Shown piece after piece: positions 41,075 through 50,076 of a stretch of DNA of 64,000 nucleotides. Position numbers and translations under genes: made by a program. The stretch is from Tridacna crocea (lineage: Eukaryota > Mollusca > Bivalvia > Cardiida > Cardiidae): assembly GCA_943736015.1 (NCBI GenBank), contig OX031073.1, positions 25,633,210 to 25,697,209 on the forward strand. The letters are read 5' to 3'. The notes beneath the pieces are model-generated. The model was not told the DNA's origin. It ran no database searches and saw only the letters and a list, made by a program, of their open reading frames with translations. The first letter of the stretch is position 1. Each line of letters begins with the position of its first letter.

Positions 41075-43010
41075 GCTCACCTGAGCACGAAGTGCTCATG
41101 GTGAGCTTTTGTGATCGCCGAATGTCCGTTGTCCGTTGTGCGTCGTGCGTCGTCCACAATTTCTTTAAACATCTTCTCCTCCTAAACCACTTGGCCAGTC
41201 TTGATGAAACTTGGCAGGGATGTTCCTTTGGTGAAGCTCTACCAAAGTTGTTCAAGACATTGAATTCCAGCTGTAATTCTGGTTGCAGTGGCAACCAAAA
41301 GGAAAAAAATAGCAAAATTTTTGAAAATCTTCTTCTCTGAAACTAGACGGCGTAGAGCTTTGATAATTTGATATGTAGTATCTCCTAGTAGACCTCTACA
41401 AAGATTGTTCATATGATGCCCTTGGGGTCAAAACTGGTCCTGCCCTGGGGGTTACAAGTTTGAAACATAGGAACAAAGAAGGAAAACTGTAAAATTCTTC
41501 TTCTCTGAAACTAGAAAGTGCAGAGCTTTGATATTTGTTATGTAGCATCTCCAAGTGGACCTCTACCAAGATTGTTCATGTGATGCCTCTGGGGTCAAAA
41601 CTGACCCCGCCCTAGGGGTCACAAGTTTGAAACACAGGAACAAAGAAGGAAAACTTTAAAATTCTTTTTATCTGAAACCAGAAAGTGCAGAGCTTTGATA
41701 TTTGGTATGTAGCATCTCTTAGTGGACCTCTACCAAGATTGTTCATATGATGCCCCTTTGGTCAAAACTGACCCCGCCCTAGGGGTCACAAGTTTGAAAC
41801 ATAGGAACAAAGAAGGAAAACTTTAAAATTCTTCTTCTCTAAAACTAGTTGGTGCAGAAGTTTGATATTAGGTATGTAGCATCTCCTAGTCGACCTCTTC
41901 CAAGATTGTTCATATGATGCCCCTGGGGTCAAAACTGGCCCCGCCCCGGGGGTCACAAGTTTGTATTATAGGAACAAAGAAGGAAAACTTCAAAATTCTT
42001 CTTCTCTCAAACTAGAAGGCGTAGAGCTTTGATATTTGGTATGTAGCATCTCCAAGTGGACCTCTACCAAGATTGTTCATATGATGTCCCTGGGGTCAAA
42101 ACTGGCCCTGCCCCGGGGGTCACAAGTTTGTATTATAGGAACAAAGAAGTAAAACTTTATAAATCTTCTTCTCTGAAACTAGGAGGCGCAGAGCTTTGAT
42201 ATGGGGTATGTAGCATCTCCAAGTGGACCTGTACCAAGATTGTTCATATGATGCCCCTGGGGTCAAAACTGGCCCCGCCCCGGGGTTCACAAGTTTGAAA
42301 CTTAGGAACAAAGAAGGGAAACTTTAAAAATCTTCTTCTCTGAAATTAGAGGGTGCAGAGCTTTGATATTTGGTATGTAGTATCTCCTAGTGGACCTCTA
42401 CCAAGATTGTTCATATGATGCCCCTTTGGTCAAAACTGGCCCCGCCCTGGGGGTCACGAGTTTGAAACTTAGGAACAAAGAAAGAAAACTTGGAAATTCT
42501 TCTTCTCTGAAACTGGGTGGTGCAGAGCTTTGATATTTGGTATGTAGCATCTCCTAGTGGACCTTTACCAGGATTGTTCATATGATGTCCTTGGGGTCAA
42601 AACTTGCCCCTGCCCCGGTGGTCACAAGTTTGAAACATAGAAATGAAGAAGAAAAACTTTAGAATTCTTCTTATCTGAAACTAGGTGGTGCAGAGCTTTG
42701 ATATTTGGTATGTAGCATCTGCTAGTGAATCTCTACCAAGATTGTTCATATGATGCCCCTGGGGTCAAAACTGGTCCCGCCCTGGGGGTCACAAGTTTGA
42801 AACATAGGAACAAAAAAGGAAAACTTTAAATTTCTTAGTCTCTGAAACTAGAAGGCGTAGAGCTTTGATATTTGGTATGTAGCATCTCTTAGTGGAATTC
42901 TACAAAGTTTCATCATACTATGCCCCTGGGGTCAAAACTTGCCCTGCCCCAGGGGTCATAAGTTCGAAACATAGGAACAAAGACGGAAAACTTCTTGGTC
43001 ATGGTCCTCT
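41073..43010 (+). mobile_element. Helitron-like (pearl-type) element with tandem-repeat core
   Basis: Starts TTAGCTCACCTGAGCACGAA with a GCTCACC..GGTGAGC stem, followed by a GTCCGTTGTGCGTCGTGCGT run and GATGAAACTTGGCAGGGA. A 167-bp tandem array follows and it ends near GGTCATGGTCCTCTTGTC. This layout (unique head, array of about 160 bp, short tail with a hairpin before CTCTTGT) is that of bivalve pearl/Helentron repeats. No Rep/helicase is encoded. It interrupts a family A MITE remnant at its left edge. Confidence 0.75.
41331..42990 (+). repeat. Tandem array, 10 units of 167 bp
   Basis: The marker GAGCTTTGATAT recurs at 41355, 41523, 41690, 41857, 42024, 42191, 42358, 42525, 42693 and 42860, so the spacing is 167 or 168 every time. 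Units contain GGACCTCTACCAAGATTGTTC, GGGGTCAAAACTGGCC and ACAAGTTTGAAACATAGGAA (first motif shown as a consensus). Units differ by base changes but hardly at all in length. Confidence 0.95.
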
Positions 43011-43049
43011 TGTCTATCTTTTCATAAAGCATATTTAATCATTTCAGTG

Positions 43050-43152
43050 AGGTTTATGTGTCATCTGTAAGTATTTTGAATTTGCTTTCGTTTCGCTTTC
43101 AAATGCTTTCAAATGCTTTCAATCTGGTCCAGTAAAATTACTGTCATCTGGT
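43050..43152 (+). mobile_element. MITE family A long-arm remnant before exon M
   Basis: GTGTCATCTGTAAGTATTTTG, a doubled CAAATGCTTT and CTGTCATCTGGTAAAAGATG. Confidence 0.55.
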
Positions 43153-43212
43153 AAAAGATGTAATAGAGATGGTCACTAAAAGGGTATCATTGACAAGCAC
43201 TTTGTTTTTCAG

Positions 43213-43404
43213 AACACCATTACCAATGCAGAGAAGTTACTGGCTGCTGCTGATGAGTTAGCCCAGACTGGAGAATGTGATCCAAAGGAAATCTACAATG
43301 AAGCTCAGGAGTTAGAGGAGAGGATGTCCAGTTTCCTGGCTGCTTTGGCCAGACGTCGGTCAGCTTTAGACATGACCGTGTCCTTTTATTCTCATGTTCA
43401 TGCT
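43213..43404 (+). CDS. TRIO: Trio Rho-GEF, exon M (spectrin repeat 4, helices B-C)
   Basis: Acceptor cactttgtttttcag, donor catgctgtaagt; 64 codons, phase 0. Contains AEKLLAAADELAQTGECDP, then EIYNEAQELEERM, then RRSALDMTVSFYSHV. It matches ADKLLEAAEQLAQTGECDPEEIY and LLDMSVSFHTHV of vertebrate Trio. It has the same length and phase as exon I, which encodes the matching helices of repeat 2. The 3' part of a MITE long arm lies about 60 bases upstream. Confidence 0.96.
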
Positions 43405-43454
43405 GTAAGTATGTTACATAAAGGATCTGACATAAGGTGAAATTTGAGACAAGT

Positions 43455-43555
43455 TTTATTATCCCTTCATCACATTGTCCTGGGTTTTACTAACCCTGAA
43501 CAGTTTTGAAAACATGGTAACCAATATTTTTTCCTTTTCTGATAAAAAAGGATTA
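43455..43555 (+). mobile_element. MITE family A remnant after exon M
   Basis: TTATTATCCCTTCATCACAT, ACTAACCCTGAACAGTTTTG, CATGGTAACCAATA. Confidence 0.5.
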
Positions 43556-43621
43556 ACTCATTTGTTTTCAAACAGAACATGTTATGACTCCTTAAGCTGT
43601 AGACAGCTTGCAAACATAGGA

Positions 43622-43940
43622 TTTGTTATGATCTCACTGCAGAATATTGATCTGACAATCGTTTATGTGAGGATTTATTTGCAATCTCACTGCTGAATAT
43701 TGATCTGACAATCGTTTATGTGAGGATTTCTTGTAATCTCACTGCTGAATTTAGATCTGACGATTGTTTATGTGAGGATTTATTGCAATCTCACTGCTGA
43801 ATATTGATCTGACAATTGTTTATGTGAGGATTTATAGCAATCTCTCTGCTGAATATTGATCTAACAATATATCTTTGTTCATGTGAGGATTTATTGCAAT
43901 GTCACTGGTGAATATTGATCTGACAATGGTTTATGTAGGA
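43622..43940 (+). repeat. Tandem array, 6 units of about 52 bp
   Basis: GAATATTGATCTGACAATCG starts near 43642, 43695, 43747, 43799, 43851 and 43910. Units have GTTTATGTGAGGATTTATTG and CAATCTCACTGCT. The fifth interval carries a 7-base insertion. Intron after exon M. Confidence 0.9.
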
Positions 43941-44054
43941 AAGTAGCCAAATGACAAAGGCAGAATGTTGTGCACAGTACTAGTGAAAAAAACTCCTGGA
44001 AAGCATTGATAAGCACGACACACATAAAAACATTATGATCATGTTACAATTTAA

Positions 44055-44207
44055 TAGGCTGGTAACCAGCATTTTCTACTTTTCCAACAATGTTTTCTAT
44101 CCATCTAAGAACAAGTTACAAGTTTTGCATCACAATTGTTTTGTATTCAGCAAATGTTTTCAATTTGGTAACGTCTAAAATTTTGTCGTATGGAAAATAA
44201 GAGAGTT
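44055..44207 (+). mobile_element. MITE family A, right half
   Basis: Starts at the hairpin tip GGCTGGTAACCAGC and ends CGTATGGAAAATAAGAGAG. Confidence 0.7.
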
Positions 44208-44251
44208 ACTATACGCTGGATGCAAAGCCAACAATGGATGTGAAAGGTACT

Positions 44252-44440
44252 TTAACCACGCAGTCCTGACTTTTAAGGACCATCAGAAATAGGCCTTTTG
44301 AAATTATTATTGGAAAAGGAGAAAATTCTGGTAGAACCCTTCCCAAAATAACTTTAAGTTTTTTATTCAAATTTAGTTTGTTGCTTGCAATTGCTTTCAA
44401 TTTGTACCAGTCTAAAACTTTGCTATTTGGTAAAGAGTGA
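44252..44440 (+). mobile_element. MITE family A, right hairpin arm deleted
   Basis: TTAACCACGCAGTCCTGACT to TTGGTAAAGAGTGA; GAAAATTCTGGTAGAACCC marks the deletion. Confidence 0.82.
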
Positions 44441-44568
44441 AGGGTTTATTTAAGAAATATTCTTTCTATTATGGGTTATCATTCGCTAAACCACATTAGT
44501 GAGTTATGAGGCAAAATAAATAAACCAAGAGGGCGATAGCAATATTGCGATTCCAACATGACCAACTC

Positions 44569-44795
44569 TTAACTCATTACCAAACAACAAAATTTTCATT
44601 TTGTCTGAATCGAAAGCATTTGCAGACAGCAAAAGAAAAGTGACTGAAATTTCAAAATTTATTTTGTGAAGGGTAGAAAACAGTGGAAAAAGGAGAAAAT
44701 GCTGGTTACCAGCATTTTCTCCTTTTCCCACAATGTTTTCTAAAAGCTTCTTTCTCAGGGGCGTCAAAAGTAAGGATTGTATGGTAATGGGTTAA
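44569..44795 (-). mobile_element. MITE family A, full length (227)
   Basis: TTAACTCATTACCAAACAAC to GTATGGTAATGGGTTAA. Confidence 0.92.
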
Positions 44796-44935
44796 TGGAA
44801 GGAAAACAAGGTCATACCTACAGTAAAAAGGTGGATGCAGGGTATAGTCAATTGCATAACTTACTTTGTATAGAACAATGCCACTCTACATAGAATGATA
44901 TAGAGGATATTTGTTTTTTTCGGTGATAGATCGAA

Positions 44936-45350
44936 ATTTATTTCATGGAGTGGACACCATCGGTAATATTTTCATGAGTGGCGCAGTCACAAGTGAAAAT
45001 ATTACCGATGGTGTTCACGAGATGAAATAAATTTCGATCTTTCACCGAAAAAAACAAATATTCTGTTTATTTTATGCTTTTAACCCTTTCTGGGAGGAGC
45101 TTTATCAAAATCAGTACAGTTCTTTTCCCTTATTCCCCGTGGCGTACCCCTCCCGCATAGCAACGTTACGTCAAGCGCGAGAAATGTAAGGTATATGACG
45201 TCATATTTCCCATCTGGTTGTTAGGCACACGTAATTTGCCTAGGCAACAAGAATGTGAAAATCAGTATTTTCACTGTTGGTACCAGTGTAAGATAGAAAA
45301 ATATTTTCACTGCTGTTTCTCGATATCCTACTGGAAAGCATGAAATAAAT
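44936..45350. mobile_element. Element E, copy 3, best preserved
   Basis: Perfect 12-base inverted ends ATTTATTTCATG / CATGAAATAAAT. The hairpin head (about 44921-45049) pairs ACACCATCGGTAATATTTTC with GAAAATATTACCGATGGTGT. No ORF. Confidence 0.7.
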
Positions 45351-45458
45351 CACTGTACATAGAATAATACATAGGTTTTACTGAAATTTCTTTGCACTGT
45401 GTTTATTCTGCCAAATTTACGTCATGTTAGAATAGAACTTTTTTTGACTGAATTTCAG

Positions 45459-45628
45459 TTGACATGCTGGTTGGAGGAGCTTCAGAGTGAACTACAAAGT
45501 AATGAGATAGCCGATTCCACTGAGGGGGCAGAACAGCTGATTGCGCAATTCAACCAGCAAAGGGAGACTACTCTTGATGCCCATATGAATACAGTAGGGG
45601 AGGGAGAGAACTTGCTGGAACAAATGAG
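45459..45628 (+). CDS. TRIO: Trio Rho-GEF, exon N (spectrin repeat 5, helices A-B)
   Basis: Acceptor tttgactgaatttcag, donor atgag|gtgagt. 56 codons plus two bases (Arg codon split). Reads CWLEELQSELQS, then GAEQLIAQFNQQRETTL and GEGENLLEQMR. It matches LWTWLEELQKELLDD, DLIKRFGQQQQTTL and EGEDLIQQLR. It is the last exon I can recognise. The next exon should start with one base completing Arg and contain a helix C motif of the LWQ-RK-KLE type followed by LQLR-FERDA. I found none in the 18.4 kb to the window end. Confidence 0.94.
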
Positions 45629-45733
45629 GTGAGTGGAATTTCATCACAAAAGTTTTATGTGATTTTTATTTTGACTGTTTTATTTCAATTTGTTGGACTC
45701 ATCCATTAGCTCATGATACAAATTTGTAGCTGA

Positions 45734-45967
45734 ATACCCTTTCCTGTTACTACACGACAAAATTTTAGACCTATCCAAATTGAAAGCATTTGCAGAAGAC
45801 AATTTCAAAGTGGCTTCAGTGGTGCAATTTTGCTTCAATAGGGAAGAAAACCTTGTGGGAAAAGGAGAAAATGCTGGTTACCAGCATTTTCTCCTTTTCC
45901 CACAATGTTTTCAAAACGATTCTTCCTCAAGCTCGTTAAAAGTGGTCATTGTGTGGTAAAGGGTTAA
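45734..45967 (-). mobile_element. MITE family A, full length, left end mutated
   Basis: ATACCCTTTCCTGTTACTAC to GTGTGGTAAAGGGTTAA. Shares TTAA with a stub that follows. Confidence 0.87.
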
Positions 45968-46040
45968 GTCTTTACCAAACAACCAAATTTTAGACCTGTC
46001 TGAATTCAAGGCATTTTCAAACAACAATTTTTTTATTTGC
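45964..46040 (-). mobile_element. MITE family A, long-arm stub
   Basis: TTAAGTCTTTACCAAACAAC, TAGACCTGTCTGAATTCAAG, AAACAACAATTTTTT. Confidence 0.7.
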
Positions 46041-46260
46041 CTACAAAACACATGTGTGGATGGGAACCAGTTGACGAAATTACTGTAAATCAAAGATGAA
46101 ATGTAAACATCTCATTAAATCAGAAGTTGTTGTGATCTCTTTTAAATATAGAGAAGATAGAGAGAAATACATGTTCAAATTGATTTCACTGGAAGCTGTT
46201 GTGGGCTCTGAGTGATTTGGCTTCTTCAGGGGCTGTTATGATCTCTGTGAGAGAGTGAGT

Positions 46261-46265
<5 letters not shown>

Positions 46266-46306
<41 letters not shown>
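46266..46306 (+). repeat. (GA)n microsatellite
   Basis: About 20 uninterrupted GA units. The flanking 46180-46460 is also purine-rich with GAGAAAGA runs. Confidence 0.95.
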
Positions 46307-46310
<4 letters not shown>

Positions 46311-46492
46311 ACAAGTATAACAGGTGTAAATTCACTGCAGCTGCAGCTCTGGATATCCCTTGAGAATGGATTAGAATAAAAAGATTGATGAACAATGTGG
46401 ATTGGATGTGCTGTCTGTAAAAGAGAGATGGAGAGAAAGAGAGAAAGAAAGATAGATAATGTTTAAATCGATACATAATGGACAAGTATTAA

Positions 46493-46656
46493 TTAACTGT
46501 ATACCACACAATCCTGACTTTAAACTACCTGAGAAAGAAACCTTTTCCCACAATGTTTTCTACCCTTCCCAAATCATATTACAACTTTTCAGTAAAATTT
46601 CTTTTGTCATCTGCAATTGCTTTCAAATTTTGACCAGTCATTTGGTAAAGAGTTAA
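46493..46656 (+). mobile_element. MITE family A, left hairpin arm deleted (164)
   Basis: TTAACTGTATACCACACAAT to TTTGGTAAAGAGTTAA; GAAACCTTTTCCCACAATG marks the deletion. Confidence 0.85.
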
Positions 46657-46913
46657 TGAATAAGCAATAAATAGGTATAAAAATAGAAAGAGAGAATCAA
46701 GATCAGTGAAAGATCAGTGGAAATTGACTGTATCTGAAGTTATTGTCATCTCAGTTTTAAGTAAAAATGATTGATACCTGGTGCATCATTGTCTCAAAAA
46801 AGCATATTTAAAAATAAATTCCATGTTTACTTTTACTAAGCACCTAGCCAGAGTAGAGAATACAGTAGCATCAAATACTGTCTTTATGAGAATATCGGTA
46901 TGAAGTCAATTGA

Positions 46914-47207
46914 TTAACTCATTACCACACAAGAAAAATTACGACTTGTCCATATTTAACCCTTTACCCCATAAGGCATTTCTATGGTATCTCTAATTGA
47001 CCTTAAATAACAGTAAGGATGAAGCTGTTTCTTATATGTACATGTCACCTTTTGATACCATAGAAAATATTGTGGCAAAAGGTGAAATTGCTCGTGATGA
47101 GTAATTTCACCTTTTGCCACATTGTTTTCCAAAGGCTCCAACAAGCAATGCATAGAAATGAGTATCTATGGACTAAAGGGTTAAAGCATTTGCAGATGAG
47201 AAGTCAA
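46914..47207 (-). mobile_element. MITE family A long arm, host of a nested family B copy
   Basis: TTAACTCATTACCACACAAG to GACTTGTCCATATTTAA, then family B, then TTAAAGCATTTGCAGATGAG. Removing B and one TTAA restores the consensus order ..GTCCAWATTKAAAGCATTTG. The inner side is cut by the next copy. Confidence 0.85.
46956..47184 (-). mobile_element. MITE family B, full length (229), nested
   Basis: TTAACCCTTTACCCCATAAG to TATGGACTAAAGGGTTAA. Confidence 0.93.
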
Positions 47208-47432
47208 CCCTTTACTACATGGCAAAATTTTAGACCAACCCATATTTATACCATTTCCAGGCAACAATTTAATAGTGACTCAAATGATGCAATTTTTCTT
47301 TGACAGGGTGGAAAACTTTGTGGGAAAAGGAGAAAATGCTGGTTACCAGCATTTTCTTCATTTCCCACAATGTTTTCAAAAGGCTTCTTCCTCAGGGCTG
47401 TCAAAAGTCGTCATTATGTGGGAAAGGGTTAA
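47204..47432 (-). mobile_element. MITE family A, full length (229)
   Basis: TCAACCCTTTACTACATGGC to TGTGGGAAAGGGTTAA. Shares TTAA with the next. Confidence 0.88.
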
Positions 47433-47592
47433 GTATGATCTAAGTGAGGAAACATGCCTTTCATAAGGTTGAAAACGTAGTGGGAAAAGGAGAAAATGCT
47501 GGTTATCAGCATTTCCTCCTTTTTCCACAATGTTTTTAGAAAGCCTCTTCTTTAGAGTAGTTAAAAGTCGGGATAGTAAGGTAATGGGTTAA
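47429..47592 (-). mobile_element. MITE family A, long arm shortened (164)
   Basis: TTAAGTATGATCTAAGTGAG to AAGGTAATGGGTTAA; hairpin intact. Confidence 0.8.
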
Positions 47593-47700
47593 AATATTAA
47601 CCCCTAGAGCAGCAATGAAACCTGACAGACAGTTTTAGTCTGGAAAGTAGATGCAATTCAGTTGCTTCTTTCTTAATAGAATGCTGTTTTAAAGCAGACA

Positions 47701-47755
47701 GTGTAAATCAAAGGTCAGACTGCACATTTTGTGCAGTCTGATCTTTGATTTACAC
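47701..47755. repeat. CAGTCTGATC hairpin family, copy 2
   Basis: GTGTAAATCAAAGGTCAGAC, TGCAC and, after a short loop, GTGCAGTCTGATCTTTGATT, TACAC: arms of about 25 bases, one mismatch. Confidence 0.85.
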
Positions 47756-47919
47756 AGGCTGCAGAGGCAACTAGATTTATGACTGACCCTTTAAGGATTA
47801 ACCCCTCAATCTGTGAAAGAAATGGAATTAAAATTTCAACCCAATAGAGAAAAAAATGTATATGTAAAAGTCATGTTAAAGTTTTTTTTTTTCCTTCTGC
47901 GAAAGATCTATTAGTAAGT

Positions 47920-47970
47920 GTAGGTCCATGTTCAGATTGCATATTTGTACAGTCTGATCTTGATCCACCC
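47920..47970. repeat. CAGTCTGATC hairpin family, copy 3
   Basis: GGTCCATGTTCAGATTGC / GTACAGTCTGATCTTGATCC; several mismatches. Confidence 0.6.
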
Positions 47971-48193
47971 CATTTGCAAAAGTGCAGTTAGGTACACTCG
48001 GCATCGAAGGGGATGTTTGCTGTCTGAGTCATCACCTTGGATTTACTTCTAGATTAGGTCCTATTATCGCCTTCATGTTTTATTCCAATAATAACTCATT
48101 ATATGGTAAACAGCAGGTATTGATTGGTTTGTTACTGTATTGACCTTTAACCTTTCTGTGTGCTACAATATGGCTTATGTTGCCTTTGCAGAC

Positions 48194-48251
48194 AGTGTAG
48201 GTCAAAGATCAGACTGTACAGAATTGTGCAGTCTGATCTTTGAGCTACATT
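48194..48251. repeat. CAGTCTGATC hairpin family, copy 4
   Basis: CAGTGTAGGTCAAAGATCAG, ACTGTAC / GTGCAGTCTGATCTTTGAGC, TACATTG. Confidence 0.8.
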
Positions 48252-48372
48252 GTCCGCTGCTAGGGTATTCAGGCCAGACCTACCATAGGAAATGTTTTCT
48301 GCCCTTTCTATTTTTTGCCCTTTCTGTTCTCTGCTGGTTCGATCCCTGGCTTTGCCAATTTCTTTCCAAGGA

Positions 48373-48597
48373 TTAACCCTTTCCCAAATGACAAAGTTTG
48401 GACTCTTACAAACCGAAAGAGTTTGCAGACAACAATTTTATATTTTGAGAAAATGGCAGAAAGTTCTCTAAAAGGGTAGAAAACACTGGGAAAAGGAGAA
48501 ATTGCTCGTTACGAGCAATTTCTCCTTTTCCCACAGCGTTTTCAAAAGACTTTTAATACAGACACGTAAAAAACAGGGCTTGTTTGGGGAACGGTTA
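48373..48597 (-). mobile_element. MITE family C, 225 bp, inside a SINE
   Basis: TTAACCCTTTCCCAAATGAC to TTTGGGGAACGGTTAA. Hairpin GAGAAATTGCTCGTTACGAG, and end arm GACACGTAAAAAACAGGGC. Confidence 0.93.
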
Positions 48598-48649
48598 ATG
48601 ATAGTCATTGTGACGGGATTCATTTCCTCCCATACTGCTAATTATTATA

Positions 48650-48960
48650 CCCCTGCAAAGTGAATGTTTTTGGGGGTATACTGGAATCAGCCTGTCTGTC
48701 CATGTGTCCGTCTGTCCGCCCTTCTGTGTGTCTGTCTGTGTACAAAATACTAGTAATTTTGTGTCACGAACTCCTCCTACAGTTTTCCTTCAATCGTATT
48801 GAAACTTTGCACATACACTGATCATATATTGAAGATTTGCAAGACACAATTTTCAAGTGTCAACTCTTCCTGGTTGAGGAATTATCTCCCCTTGAACTTG
48901 ACATTTTTTTCTGTCGAAGTGCTGGCGGGGGTATTATGTCACATTCAGTGACAGCTCTAG
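48650..48960 (+). mobile_element. CTGTC-rich element nested in a SINE
   Basis: Begins TATACCCCTGCAAAGTGAAT with TTTTTGGGGGTATACTGG, then CTGTCTGTCCATGTGTCCGT, ATTGAAACTTTGCACATACA and the tail GTGACAGCTCTAG. It breaks a SINE whose body resumes at GGTTATGTGGGAAAG. Confidence 0.6.
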
Positions 48961-49115
48961 TTTTATCAACAATGGTTATGTGGGAAAGAAGCCAGTGGCT
49001 CAGAAAGAACATTGCTGAGAGTAAAAGAAATTTTAGGAAAGCATTGATAGGTGCACTCACAGTAGTGATATTATTGTAATGATGTTGAAAACAGGGTTAA
49101 ACACCATACAGTCAA

Positions 49116-49344
49116 TTAACCCATTACCACACAATCCCTACTTTTGACGACCCTGAGAAAAAAGCCTGTAGAAAACATTGTGGGAAACGAAGAAAATACT
49201 GGCAACCAGCATTTTCTCCTTTTCCCACAATATTTTCTACCCTTCACAAAGCAAATTTCACATTTTCAGTCACTTTTATTTTGTCGTCTGCAAATGCTTT
49301 CGATTTATTCAAGCCAAAATTTTTGTCGATTGATAATGAGCTAA
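49116..49344 (+). mobile_element. MITE family A, full length (229)
   Basis: TTAACCCATTACCACACAAT to GATAATGAGCTAA. Shares its right boundary with the next. Confidence 0.9.
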
Positions 49345-49569
49345 CTCTTTACCACACAATCCCGGCTTTTACCTATCCTGAGACAGAAAGCTTTTGAAAT
49401 CATTGTGGGAAAAGGAGAAAATGCTGGTAACCAGCATTTTCTCCTTTTCCCACAATATTTCCTACCCGTCACAAAGCAAATTTCAGATTTTCAGTCACTT
49501 TTATTTTGTTGTCTGCAAATGCTTTTGATTTATACAATCCAAAAATGTTGTCGATTGGTAATGAGTTAA
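49341..49569 (+). mobile_element. MITE family A, full length (229)
   Basis: CTAACTCTTTACCACACAAT to TTGGTAATGAGTTAA. Confidence 0.9.
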
Positions 49570-49748
49570 GAGAAAAAACATAAGAGGGGGAGAAAAAAAG
49601 CTGAAGGTATGACAATAATAAAACAGTAACAAGTTGTTGTAATAACTATGGAAATCTGCCATAATCTGTGCAGTTGTGCACACTGGAGCAAAATAACTGA
49701 CAAGTTTATGACAAATTGTGCTACAATGTTTGATGAGTCTGCAGTTCT

Positions 49749-49932
49749 GGGCCTGTATTCACCAACCATTCTCGAGAATATTCTTAGTCTTATTCTCCAA
49801 GGTTTTCTAGATTTGTATGTAACACAACTTCTGATTGGCTAAACCGAATTTTAGCCAATCAGAAGTTGTGTTACATACATATCTAGAAAACCTTGGAGAA
49901 CAAGACTAAGAATGGTTGGTGAATACGGGCCC
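49749..49932. mobile_element. PIF/Harbinger-like MITE, copy 2
   Basis: Starts GGGCCTGTATTCACCAACC and ends GGTTGGTGAATACGGGCCC. Almost fully palindromic, with CTTCTGATTGGCTAAACC and its complement in the middle. It is flanked by CTG-like trinucleotides. Confidence 0.8.
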
Positions 49933-50076
49933 TGTTCAGGAAAGCTTTTGGTATTTAGATGTCAATTTTGTTGGGTGCTTCTATTGTCTATTCTTATGAG
50001 ATAACCGTATATTATAATTGTCCTTGGGCAAGACACTTCAGTGCACAGCCTAGTACTGGTGAAATCCAGGACATAC

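Larger units (their letters stand above)
48325..49108 (+). mobile_element. SINE, third family, split by two insertions
   Basis: GCTGGTTCGATCCCTGGCTT, ATTTCTTTCCAAGGATTAA, then a family C MITE. The body resumes at TGATAGTCATTGTGACGGGA, then a CTGTC-rich element. The body resumes again at GTTATGTGGGAAAGAAGCC and ends GTTAAACACCATAC. Compare 59504-59812 for the uninterrupted order. Confidence 0.8.

Noticed and set aside
43622-43940. CRISPR or minisatellite gene
   Set aside because: Contiguous 52-bp units without spacers; no coding signal.
46186-46485. 99-codon minus-strand frame
   Set aside because: Runs through a (GA)n microsatellite, giving SLSLSL repeats; no start context or homology.
48140-48376. 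78-codon frame ending LLCWFDPWLCQFLSKD
   Set aside because: Its end is the SINE B-box region read in frame and its start is intronic; no homology seen.
48837-49079. 80-codon frame across the CTGTC-rich element and SINE
   Set aside because: It spans the junction of two repeats, so it cannot be an ancestral gene.
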